DNA from: Trissonchulus latispiculum
Taxonomy: Eukaryota > Nematoda > Enoplea > Enoplida > Ironidae
Length of the DNA stretch: 64,000 bases
Direction of reading: 5' to 3'
Assembly (NCBI GenBank): GCA_030248195.1
Contig: JASAND010011337.1
Span: 1 to 64,000 of the forward strand
Position 1 is the first letter of the stretch, and the number at the start of each line of letters is the position of its first letter. Made by a program: the position numbers and the translations under genes. The notes under the pieces are model-generated. The model searched no databases, had not been told where the DNA came from, and saw only the letters and a program-made list of their open reading frames with translations. Shown here one piece after another: positions 24,501-36,500 of the stretch.

Positions 24501-27500
24501 GTGCTCGGTTTGTCTTAGTTGTTTCAACTTTGACTGTCTGGACGGCGATCCGTGCACGCGACCTCGCCTCACGTACATTGATGCCAATTATCAGGAACAA
24601 ATTATCCCTAACTTTCTATTGCATGTGGTCCAATATCACCGCCATCATCGAACCCAAATGGACTTCTTTATTTGGTTCGACCTCAGGTCCATTGAACTGA
24701 TTCGGGTTCCCAATTTCCTTCGCCTCCTCCGCGAAGTCCAAGAACTCTGCTCCACGCTGGACGTTCAATCCACTTACCGGTTACCCGCCACATTTAACAT
24801 TTTACCCCCTTCGGTAGAGATCCCCGCGGGTATTACCTTGATGGGTTTGTCTGCTGTCGCCACCCTCTCCAATGACAAATGTTTTGTGGTAAAGGTGGTC
24901 CTTGCATACTGGGCTACCTACCACTATGTCTATTCAACCCGATGGGTTTTCAACCGCCGGATCGGCTCTATCCTTCTTGGTGGCGACCCGGCCTCGGACC
25001 GCCCCCCCGATGCTCCTGCATATCGGTACCGAGATGAACTCACTGGGTTTGAAAGGTATCCGGATCAAACAATTGTTCATTTCCTTACCTGCCTGCATCT
25101 CATGCTGGCGTCCCCTCTTTATGGCGGCAGCATTGCATCCGCCACACGCCTTCTTCTGCGATCGAAAACTTGGAGGCGTTCTTCCATCGCTTGTGTTGGG
25201 CGCCTACAATTGACTACTGGCCTGCGGCGGTTAGTCCTCGTTGGATTGGACCAAGCCAATACCCTGGTCCGTATTCTGGATGTTCCTCTCCCTCCCTAAC
25301 GTTTGCACTCTTTTGCTATTTCCTTTTTTTTGTAGCGCGAGGACGCACTTTTTGTACGAGGAGGGAAGTGTGACAGATTGCAAAAGGTGATAGATTGCAA
25401 TCCGGTTCATTAATTTCAATATCAAACTTAACTTTTAAAAATAACTTAAACTTTTACCACTCCACCCAACATTCTTTGTTTCTTAATACATTTATATCAT
25501 CAATCAACACTAACTTTTCTTTCAAAAACAAGGGCGTTGCATTATTTTACGCCCCACTTACTTCATGTCCTATTTTACACATCCTATTTTACAATTTATA
25601 TAAACCTTTTTCAAACCTTTTAAAAACCTACTCTTTCTCATTTTATTATCGCAATCTTGCGTGCGTTCGGCCTACGAATCAGACCAGATGCAATCATTTT
25701 ACACTTAACATTGCAACTTTGCCTTTCATTGCGCTGTGCGCCTAACGTGTAGCATTTCGCTCAACTTAGCAACTAGCAATCTTGAACCACTCTATCATGC
25801 GTCAGTTACACGCTCCTTCTCGAGATATTGATAGTGCCGTGCTCCTCCCGGAGCCCCATTACAATTACCGTAATTAGAGTCTCTCCCGAGACCCGTTCTC
25901 TCTTGTGTAACTCAGTCTCACCCGAGACTTATTACTTGTTACTTGCAAATACGTCTGTCAATTAATCTGTGCCTCCCAGGAGGACCATTCACTGCCATTG
26001 ATAACCTGTAGTATTTAACCCTTGCCAGTAAATAGCTGCTACCAGACACCTGCGCCGTTACAATTTCAAGAAATTTCAAATTTGTTATTTAAATTCTGTT
26101 TGAAGTTTCTATGTTGTAATCGTAAAAATTGCGTCAATGAATTGAGATATTTTATATTAATTTTGACCACCAACTTTTTCAATTAAGAGTTTAAATTGCT
26201 TTTTCCGAATTTTAAAAGTTTGAACTGTTGAAGTATTGAACTACAGAGTTATGCTGGACAACATCTGAAACGATTATTTTTTAAGCATATATCTTTTCGG
26301 GTTGGGCACATTAGTTGACCTCATAGGGCTTCCAGGCCAGGACGAGCAAAAGTTAATCAAAGGTTAAAAAAAGATCAGAAGTATGGCTTGGGGAACGCAG
26401 AATCCGAATAAATAAAAGAAAGAAGAAGTTATTTTTTTTTTTTGTGGGGTTTTTTGGACAAGAATTGAGCATAAGCATACTTACTGTATATGTTTACATA
26501 AAGAGATAACGTTAAAATTTGAAGGATATCCAGCATTATTCAACAATTTAATCGACTATTTAATTAATAAATTACACAGTAACATTAATGAAATGAAAAT
26601 GCTGAAACAAATTCTTGAAAAGCAATGTTAATGTGTACGAAACATGATACGAAACAGGAAGCACAAGAGTTTTTCAAACTAAACAATTGAGTTAATATTC
26701 TTTAGTAAAATGTCACAAAAATAATGGGAGCAGGCCGGAAACTCGGCCCGTGGCCCGGCCCGTGAACTTTGGCCGCCGGCCCGCTCGGCCAGGCCCGCGG
26801 GCCGTAATGCAGGCCTCTAGCCCTGGTATCAACAATCAAATGAAGCCGAAACAAAACATGAATTTAAAAATTGCAGAGACTAGGCCACAGAAAGAAAGCA
26901 CTAAATCTAGAACACAACACCTTAACTGAAAACAAGTCCTTGTTCAACAATTTTTTCACAGTCCACCCGTTTCGTCCAGTTTTTGTCCGTTTAGGAAATC
27001 ATACAAATATTTCCTCGACCCTAATTACGGCGACTGCGTTACGATATCCAGTCCACCAGATAAATCATTACCTGGAGAACCAAATGGTAACTCTTCCACT
27101 TTGTAAGCTTGGAATGGAATCGTTGTCGACAAATTAAATATTGTAAGAGGCAGGAATTTTGTGCAGCAGTATTTTTATATCTCCTACATATGTTGCGGAG
27201 AACCAGATCTATGGAACGATATAAAAATTACATAGTTCGGTTAAGGCAGTCTCTTACAAATCTGGCAACAACAAAGCATGTCTTGTAGAAAAGCAATAAT
27301 ATTATCGGAGTTTTAAAAGATTGCCTGAACGAACTGTCCAATTTTTGTGGTTAAAAGATCTAGTTCACCACAACATAGTGATATAGAAATTTCTTATAAA
27401 TCCGGCAATTAAATATTACTTCCAAGAAAATTCTAAGAATTTAATTATTTCTTCAAAATTCCTTACGTGGTTTGTAAGAGATTGCCTGTACGGAACTAAA

Positions 27501-30500
27501 TAATCTATATCGGTAAAAAGATCTAGTTAGCACAACACAGTGATATAAAATTTTCACTGTACCACTTTCTTGCTCAAGTCGCAGTATTTAATTTGTCGAA
27601 AACGCTCGTTTTTGAAAAATGTCAGCGAAGCATTTTTACACGATGCAATGCCCTCCCGCCTTTCGGCCTTAGTGTTTCGGGCATATTGTGAGCTTAATTC
27701 ATTAGGAAGCGCTAATTGTCTTACTCTTTTTGCTATAAGCTCCTGGAGTATATAATAATGGATATTAGTTTTGCACAGCTTTCAAATTGCAATAAGCAGA
27801 GAACAATAATCAGATAACGGCACATAATCAGTAATGCAATAAGAAGCTAAGCTTTTTAAATTGTCAAAAAGCTGTTTTTGATGTTGACATCGATCAGTAA
27901 AAAGTTGTGCAGTTGAAAAAAATTAATCGTGCCTTTGTTAGTGTTGTAGGCCTGCATGTTAAACTAAGTACAGAATTTAGTTCTGAAACATTGGCTAATC
28001 AGCATCAAAGCAGGTTAAAGGTTGTTCTACATCATTTGCACGAAAAACCATTTCCTATGATTGAAGGATACTCAATACCAGGCGGATACATTACTAGCTT
28101 GGCTGTCAGGCCAGTAAGTACTGAAGGGTGATACTAATCCCTTGAAGCTTTGCAAATTCAGCAAACGTTTTCACAACTGCCAGCTTCATATTGTTATTTA
28201 TTGTAGTTAGACCCTTAGTTATTTTGCAATATTTTAGACTAGAATGCATGAAATGGTATCAAAAATCGATGAATAAATTTTATACTATAAAATAAAATTC
28301 CACTGTCCATTATTACATAGTACCATACTAAGGAACAAACACACTACGAGGAATATTACATTTTCATTATGACTTAACATATTCCACACAAAGCGTACTT
28401 TCTGTTGATGTGAAAAACAAAATGCAAAAATACTCTACAATGACTGAGAAGTGTTGGAGGAAACTGCAGTAGAAACAACCCACCGTATGGACTGGACAGC
28501 GGACACATTAGTGAACTATTTGTCTTTTGCTTAGAAAACATAAATTTTATAATTTAATGCCATTGAATTTGTTGCATTCTAGAAAGTTGAAGTTAGAAAA
28601 GCTAGTCCTTACGGCAAATGCATTACAAATTCGTCAGCGTCGGCCACGCTTTTTGTTCAGGAACCTTACAACCTTAAAGTAAGCAAAAAACACTCATGTT
28701 TAGTTAAAGGACATTAAACTACTTTAAAGTCCAAGCCACACAGCGTTTGGACGTAGGTTGTATGAAAATTTGGTAAATAGAAGTAAAGATTGCTGATTCT
28801 TGATGAGTGTGTGATTTTGAAGTCCAGAGATGAAATTAAACAAAACTGACTTTATTATGAAGATAACACAATTTCATACAAGTAAGAGACAAAATTTGAC
28901 CGTGTACATAAATTTATAGTTTATCCCCAACCCCCACACCAACCTCTAACCTGGAATCCTCCTGAGCCTCGGCTTCTTCTCCAGATTTGAGTGGAATTTG
29001 GATTCTTTCGAAAGTGACCGAAAATGAAGAAAATTCCCTCCCTTAAATATTGTCTAAACTAATTTGTATATTACGAAAATGTCGATTTTCTAATTTGCAT
29101 ATTTGTTCCGAAATTCGTAGACTTGCAAACAAGGAAATTTCCACAGTTGCTACAAACAAGCATAACATGTTAACGTTTGTTTTTACATCTGTAAGCTATA
29201 TTCCGCAGAAATGTCATCTATCCTGCTATCAACGATTTCTGGAAGGCAAATGTAGGTGCTATGATCCAAGAATTGCAACTTCAGGTTCCGTTGAATCTTG
29301 CCTCGCAACCGATGATCACAGTAAGCACACATGCTTTTTGAATATATTTCAAGTGGTTTGTCACCGTTGGCTTTGTGATAAAGATCCACTAAGCGTACTC
29401 CTAAACGTTCGGGATCTAGAAACAGTACTGCAAAATGACTCTGCCTGAATGGTGCGTTATTTGTCCATAAAAAGATTAATTTACTTCCAAAAGATCAGAG
29501 CACACACGCTTATTCTCTGCACATTGCAAGATCGTCATGGTTCAACGACTTTTGGAAAAGCTTCCTGTACACAAAAATGTAAACGAACTGTACGAGCAAA
29601 CATATTAATTATTGCCACTTTCATAAACGTGATATATCTTTCATTTAGTAAAATGCATGTATTCCGCCAGCGATTCTATGCCAGATTCATTTTATATGAC
29701 TATGTCGACTTGTTATTGTCCACAGTCTTGCACGTAAGCAGTTTAAAGTCAGATATTTGTGGCAACTCTGATCTGTACGTTCTTCGTGGCGTCGTGTCAT
29801 TACTGAATTAGATGCTTGGCCTTTTCTTGCCACGGGAGCTGTTAAATTTTGGGTCGCGAGTCGCGACGTTTCGCCTATCTTTATCTTCAGGCTGGCAGCC
29901 CTTAAGGTGGTGGTTTTCCTTTGTTTCTGTTTCAAACAAAACGGCTATCCCGCTGAAGTAATCAGGGAAGCAATGTCTGCTCGAAAAACCAGGCCAAGGC
30001 CAGAGGAGAAAGCAGAGAAACTAATGGTTGTCCCCTACGCAGGTAGAGACACCGACAAAAATGAATATGCAGCTCCTATGGTGTAAAACTAGTGCTCAGC
30101 AGTCGCGACACATTGAAATCACGATTATGCAGCAGGGGCCAAACGAATTCGAGGTCAAAAATTGTGTGGACGAGGTGCCTTGCCGTGATTTAGACAAAGT
30201 TTACATTGGCAAAACAAGCAGACCTCTAAGTCCTAGATTGAAACAACACAAGAAATCATGTGAAACCACAAGAAAAGGTGAAGTATACAAAATTGGAATG
30301 GCAGAACATTGCAGGTCAAAAGACCACGAACCAAACTGGGCAGAAGTTGAAGTGCTGGCTAAGGAACGAAATCTAAGAAAAAGACAAGTTAAAGAGACGA
30401 AAGAAATGAAAAAGCGGGGAAGTCAACAGTCAGTTACAGTCAACTTACAGTCAACCAAGCATTGATATATCAGTGACATCTGGCTGTCAGAAATTGGACT

Positions 30501-33500
30501 CTATTAGGCGGCAACATCAAATGAAAGTCTAATATACAGCCTTAGTGTAATAACAGAGTACACAATAGAAGTACACTGTAACAGTATGCAATTGAAACTG
30601 GGGGAATAGATTAAGTGTAAGTTCCAAGCAAGTAAAAATTGTCCCCTGAGGTAATGGTAATGACAGCGGTAATGTTACACAGTTGCGGCATGTATGGTCC
30701 TGGATCAAGTCCCGACGTAAAGGTGCTTTTGTGATGATTTTTTAAAACGCTATAACTTTTTCAACTTTAGAAGTTGAAAAGAGCTTTATAAACCATTTTA
30801 AAGCTTTATGACCTGTACATTTACATGAATTAACGAAACTAGCAAAATTAGAGCAAAACTAGGAAAACTTTTTTGACATATTGACATCTGACAGGCTGAT
30901 TACAGATCAAAACTTTTTGAACATCCATTTCTCAAAACCGTGGAATCGGCCAAAAAATTTTTCTTGTGCCATGATATGAAGGACATATGGGCCGAGGGAC
31001 ATTTTCTGGATTTGGCTCAACAAGCCTCAATACTCTAGAAAATCCAGCAAATGAGCGGTGACACGAAATTTCACAAATTTGTGTTCAGTTATATCGCAAC
31101 TGGAAACGCTTTAGCTCAAACCAAGAAAAATGTCCCTCCACAATAGTGCAAATTTTCATCCAGCCATAAATCACGCGAATTCATTGGGTAGTTGTGAGAA
31201 ACCGATGTTTGAAACAAAATAATAACAGTTTTGCAAAAATGGTTTTTCAATCACACTAGCACAAAGCAAGGAATCCCAGCTAATAGGCATTGATAAAATG
31301 GGCAGCTCGACCACGTATCGAGTGAGTATAAATAAACGAAATTGTCCCTACGATTTGGCAGTAATTTTGCAAAAAAACTGATTTCCTCGAAAATTGCCGT
31401 TCTTTGACCCCAAAAATCGTTTTTGGCTTATACTGACTTAAACACTGGAGATAGCTCAAAGGTTGTAAAGCAAATGCTCGTTTTTGTACTCTTTTTGCAT
31501 CCATAGTAACCAATCTGATGTATCGGCTACCTAACATAAAATTTCTTATCTTTTTATTTTATCCAAAAATGTGGGACTGATCACACAATGTTAAAGACTA
31601 CCAAAATGCATATTTGGAAAGTTTTATCTACTTTCATAAATAATTGAATCCTACAGGATCAAATTTACACAAAAAGAAACCACCACCACCGCTTCCAGCG
31701 TGAAGGCGCCCATACGGAGAAATGAGTGAAACGTCGCTACCCAAAATTCAACAGTTCCCGTGGCAAGAAAGGACCAATCATCTAATTCTAGTATCTGAGG
31801 TAATCGTCGCAATCAGCTAAATATCGGTATCGGTATCAGCTTTAGACTGAGTTCAAAACTAAAAATTAAACCTTTCGTTGTATGACAGTTATATCTGCAG
31901 ATTGCAAACACGACTTGATATTAACTGTTCAGAATACTTTTATTACACATTAGAAGTTAAGGGGGATCACTTTTTCGCCGATTTTTCGACCATCTCCGAT
32001 TTTGCTCATTTTCACATATTTTGTAGTCCCCATGGGTCCTCAAAACAAGACAAGTGCGCTTTGCGTAATATTGCTTCTGTCGTTCTGTACAGCCCTGCAA
32101 AGGTGACCTTGACATGTGTTAAACAGATGAAAATGAAAAAGTTAGGTTAAAAAGTTTGTGGCAGAAAAATTTTTCGCTGTATGAAAGATACAGCGCTGAA
32201 ACTTTCCACATATGTCAAGGACATATTGTAGAGTCTAGCAATAATTTGGTGCAATTCTGTTGAGTGGCGGATTTTTGGTGAATTTTTAAAGTCAGAATTG
32301 TTGAAAATACAGCGTTTTTGGACTATGAAAAAGAGGACCTACCGTACTCTTTTGCTTGTCCTGAACGATTGGCAAAAGCTACAGAAATGGCCAATAGATA
32401 GCTGCACTCTACGCATACACAGAATTCTTATGAAAGTATGTGCGAGTTTCTATCAGCTATAGTAAGATCAAAAAACTTGCCACAAAAACAGCAAATTTTG
32501 GTAAAAATGGCCATTTTTCATAATTTTAACATTCTTTTGATAATTTCTCACTCATTCTGTGGCAAAAGATCACCAAACTTGACAGATTAATATGGCCATA
32601 TCTGTCACATAATGTGACCAAAACAAATGCGTCAATATTGAACATGGCTGCTGTGGCGGCACCTTTGATCTTTATAGGTGGAAAATGCCAATTTTTGAAT
32701 TTTTTCAAATATAGACAAATTGGACATCAATCGGTAGTGAATGGAACGAGGAGCAACTTTTCTCATAAAACTATGGGTCCAAAATGCTGTCTGTGCAAGT
32801 TAAAACTAGTTAAAGTTATACTGGGCAGTCCTCCAAAGTTAAGTCAGTGCAGCACTTAAGCATGCATTGTGAACGCCTGGATAGCTAGCCTTGAGCCGCG
32901 TCTGGCGTAAAATATTACCTTAGTAAAGGCTTTAATTTGGTATATCGGTCAACCCTATTATCGATTTCGTTCGGTCTCCACCTGACCTTGCAGGGCTCAT
33001 CACCAGAATTTTCAAATTTTGCAGCTTTGAATCTGGATAACTTTGTCACAGTTTGATTTCGAACACTAATATTTGGTCTTGTTTTCAAGAACATATGGGG
33101 GATATTATGTGCAAAATGAGCGAAATCTGTGACTATCGATTTTTGACCTAAGTGACCCCCCCTTAAATCTCCAGTTTAGAAAAGAATACTTCTTGTGGTT
33201 TTAGAGAGCAGTATTATGAAGTTACAACCAATGTCCAGCAACCATTTCAGCCAGTAAGGCCTTATGTAATGAATTTAATAAATTATGTTAGTGAATGTTT
33301 TGAAGGACATTGTTTTGAATGACGATCAAGAATTGTTGTTAATTATTCGACTATTTCCTACCAGTTGCTGTAGAATTTGTGTTTAAGCCAAACGCTTCGG
33401 AAAGGTAAGCTGTTTATTTGCACTTTCACTTTTCACCAGTCAACTTAATTTCATTATCCACTTTCTGCAGCTGAATACTTTAAGGGAGATGGTATGATTT

Positions 33501-36500
33501 TTAGCTGCCGCTGAAGCTTCATGTCACGTTTTGTGTCGTTCGCGACTACGGCAGAGCATTAGTCTGCGGGTGTAGCTAAGTTATTAGTTGCCGTTGAAAT
33601 CCTTGAATTCAGTTGTTCCTATTGCCAGCCCAGCTTTATCATTCCCAGTTAGTTTTAGTCTAGTTACGTGCACTGTTGCTTAAGGGGGGGGGCGCTTTTT
33701 GGCCGATGGGGCCGGCCGGGGGGTTGTACCAAATAAGGGACACCAAACTGACAAAATTTTTGAAAGTTTTGTTTTTGGAAGAAAAACGTCGTTTACGCAA
33801 CATCTATGAGGAACCACAACGTAATCTTTATATCAGCAGAAAGCTCAATTTCTGCTGCACAAGACAATCAATTTTGTTTGCGTTAAATTTGAAGCACTTT
33901 AAAACTCATATTTTTTAAAGATTTTCGCATCAATTTTCTCTTCTAAACACTAAATAGGGGACACTATGTGCCAAATTAGGGACAGCGGACACCAAATAAG
34001 GGACAGCTTTTTTGACACTAAATAAGGGACACTTTCATATAATTGACAGCTGAATTTTTTGTTTCTGACATTCATAATAAGTGAAAATGCGAAAACTAGT
34101 TAATTATTTGTTCGTTTGACACTCTGGAAACACATTACTACCAGAATTTTCGTTTTTATCAATGCTTTAGTTTTATCAATTATATGACAAATATGAAATA
34201 CAGTCATTACGGTTAATAACCATAGAATTTTTCAGAATAAATTAATAGCTTCTTTAATACAAAAATAAAAACCATATTTGTCGTTGCTGGGAGTCGATCC
34301 GACGACGTTGCGCCTCAAATTTGTCCCTTATTTAGCTCCAGTCGCTGTCCCTAATTTGGCACCAGCTGTCCCTTATTTGGCACATTCTTGAAAATTTAAT
34401 AAAAATTAATAAAAAAGTTAGATAAAATCAAGTTTCCAACATTAGTATAAAAAATTTATGCCAAAAAATTGCAGACTATCTGAGCATTCTAAAAATATAA
34501 AAATTTCAGATAAAAGTAACACAATGAATGTGCGCCGGGAAATGCAAATGTTGTGAAATTTTTTTCACAGGGGAGATTCTGTTCAAATTTTAAAATTGGA
34601 AACGTTCTATCTGATTTTCTGGACGATCATGTCAGTGTGTATGGAAACAAAATATATCAAAATGTAGCTGAGACATTGAGCTTTGAGGCGATATAATTTG
34701 TTTTGCAAAACGAATTTGCAAAAAACCGCGTCAGCTTAGAGAATCAAAAAGTGTCCCTTATTTGGGACTGTCCCTTATTTGGTGCAACCCCCCTATCATT
34801 CCCAGTTAGTTTTAGTCTAGTTACGTGCACTGTTGCTTAAGGGGGGGGGCGCTTTTTGGCCGATTTTTCGATCATCTCCGATTTTGCTCCTTTTCACATA
34901 TTTTGTAGTCCAAATGGGTCCTCAAAACAAGACAAGAGCGTTTTGCGTAATATTTATTGCTTGTATCGTGCTGTAAGGCCCTTCAAAGGTGACCTCGACA
35001 TGTGTTAAACATAGGAAAATGAAAAAGTTAGGTTAAAAAGTTTGTGGCAGAAAAATTTTTCGCTGTATGCAAGATACAGCGCTACAACCTTGCTGTACAT
35101 GTTAAGGACATATCAGAGAGTGCAAATAACCCTTGTGGTACAATTCTGTTGAGTGTCGAATTTTTGGCGATTTTTCAAAGTCAAAATTTTGTAAAAATGG
35201 TGCTTTTTGTACCACGAAAAACAGGACCAGCGAAACATTTTCGCATCTCCTGCACGATTGGCAAAAGCTACAGAAATCGCTTATAGATAGTTGCACTCTG
35301 CGCATACACAGAATTCTTATGACAGTAGTTGCAAATTTCTACCATTTCTAGTGCTCTCAAAAACCTTGCCACAAAATGTGCTAATTTTGCCAAAAATCAT
35401 CATTTTGCACAATTTTCACATTCTTTTAATAATTTTTCACTCGTTACTCACTCGAAAGTCACCAAACTTGGCATATAAAACTCTCAATGCCTGCCGGACA
35501 TTATGCTAAACGCAAATGCTTCAAGGTAGAACTTTTCTGTCGTGTCGGCTCCTTTGATCTCTTATAGGTCAGAAAAGTCAATTTTTGAAATTTCCAAAAA
35601 ATTTACAAACTGGGTATCATTCGATAGCTACTGATGAGCTGAACAACTTTTCTAATAGAACTATGAGTGTGGAATGTAGTATGTGAGTGTAGCCGTGTCG
35701 GTTCCTTTGAAGTTCGTTTAAATTAGCTTATCTTACGCATGCATGAAGATCCAAAGCTGCAATTTTCATGCAGTTGTGTATAATGATGAGACGCAAAATG
35801 TAGCACACTGGCTTGACTTGATTCAGCTCACCGCTTTTGCTAGCCTGGATTAAACCCTCCAAAAGTGCCCAAACAGCCCATTTTTGGGGTTTAAAGAGGG
35901 ATAACTTTCACAGACAGCATTTTTGAGCGATGACCCAATTATAACTTTTACTCAGCGGGATGAGAGCTTTCAAATGAGCCCAAGTTTGTAGCGATCGGAG
36001 CAACTTTTATTTTTCGGGATATGGGCCCGCTGGAACCACGTGCCGCCCCAAACCCGCTTAATTGATACATATTCGCATTCTCCTGAACAAGACCTTTCAT
36101 TTGATACCAAACTCGACTACTTTTCGTTTATTTTTTCTTTTCCTACAGTTTTCAAAATTTATGAAATTTGAAATTTGAAAATTTGAAAATTTTTTAAAAT
36201 TTTTGAAATCTCTGATTTCTGAGCTTTCAGAAAATATATACATTGTCATACTTAGCTTGGATAATAAACTCTCCACAAAATTCACTCTTTTGGTCCAGTT
36301 TAAGTTTGCTAGACTATAGTTTTCTTGTTATAATCACAGAAGTCTCTGATGTTGAGCTATTATATACCAGAACGATTTTGGTTTCTAAAGCGGCATTTAG
36401 CGGCCATTCCATATAGGGTAAAACCGGGTAATAAGGGACACATTTTTCGTGAAGGTAATAAGGGACAGAAAAGAGAAGATCGAATAACTTTTGATTGGTT

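Larger units (their letters stand above)
14476..26062 (+). mobile_element. Ty3/Gypsy LTR retrotransposon with gag-env-pol-ORF3 order
   Basis: The unit is bounded by LTRs (14476-14867 damaged; 25369-26062 complete), with a tRNA-Leu-type primer-binding site at 14869, a polypurine tract before 25369, and a likely 5-bp target duplication (ATTTT/ATTTC). Internal order: gag capsid and zinc knuckle, envelope-like glycoprotein, protease, reverse transcriptase, RNase H, integrase, then a long Cys-rich ORF. The domain order of pol (PR-RT-RH-IN) places it in Ty3/Gypsy. It is on the same strand as the host gene and inside an intron. Confidence 0.9.
14330..26822. mobile_element. hAT-like short element, split by the Ty3 insertion
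   Basis: Near-terminal sequences are inverted matches: TAGAGACCTGCAC-GGGCCG at about 14330 and, on the other strand, CTAGAGGCCTGCA..CGGCCCG near 26820. Both continue into GGCCCG-rich subterminal repeats. Such ends are typical of hAT-type nonautonomous elements. No transposase is present and the expected 8-bp target duplication is not clear. Without the LTR element the unit would be about 0.9 kb. The left arm has long G/C runs that may be consensus errors. Confidence 0.5.
29812..31778 (+). mobile_element. Penelope-like element remnant between inverted repeats
   Basis: The ends (29805-29880 and 31728-31790) are inverted copies of a stretch including CTTGCCACGGGA and AATTTTGGGT. Inside is a GIY-YIG endonuclease ORF (30028-30465). 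RT is absent, so this is a truncated copy. Inverted flanks (pseudo-LTRs) are known for Penelope-like elements. Confidence 0.55.

Noticed and set aside
29528..29640. Possible channel exon with a SCTQKC pattern
   Set aside because: The next exon at 29649 joins directly to 29320 in phase and supplies the conserved CYCPQSC segment; this one would duplicate it without a good donor.
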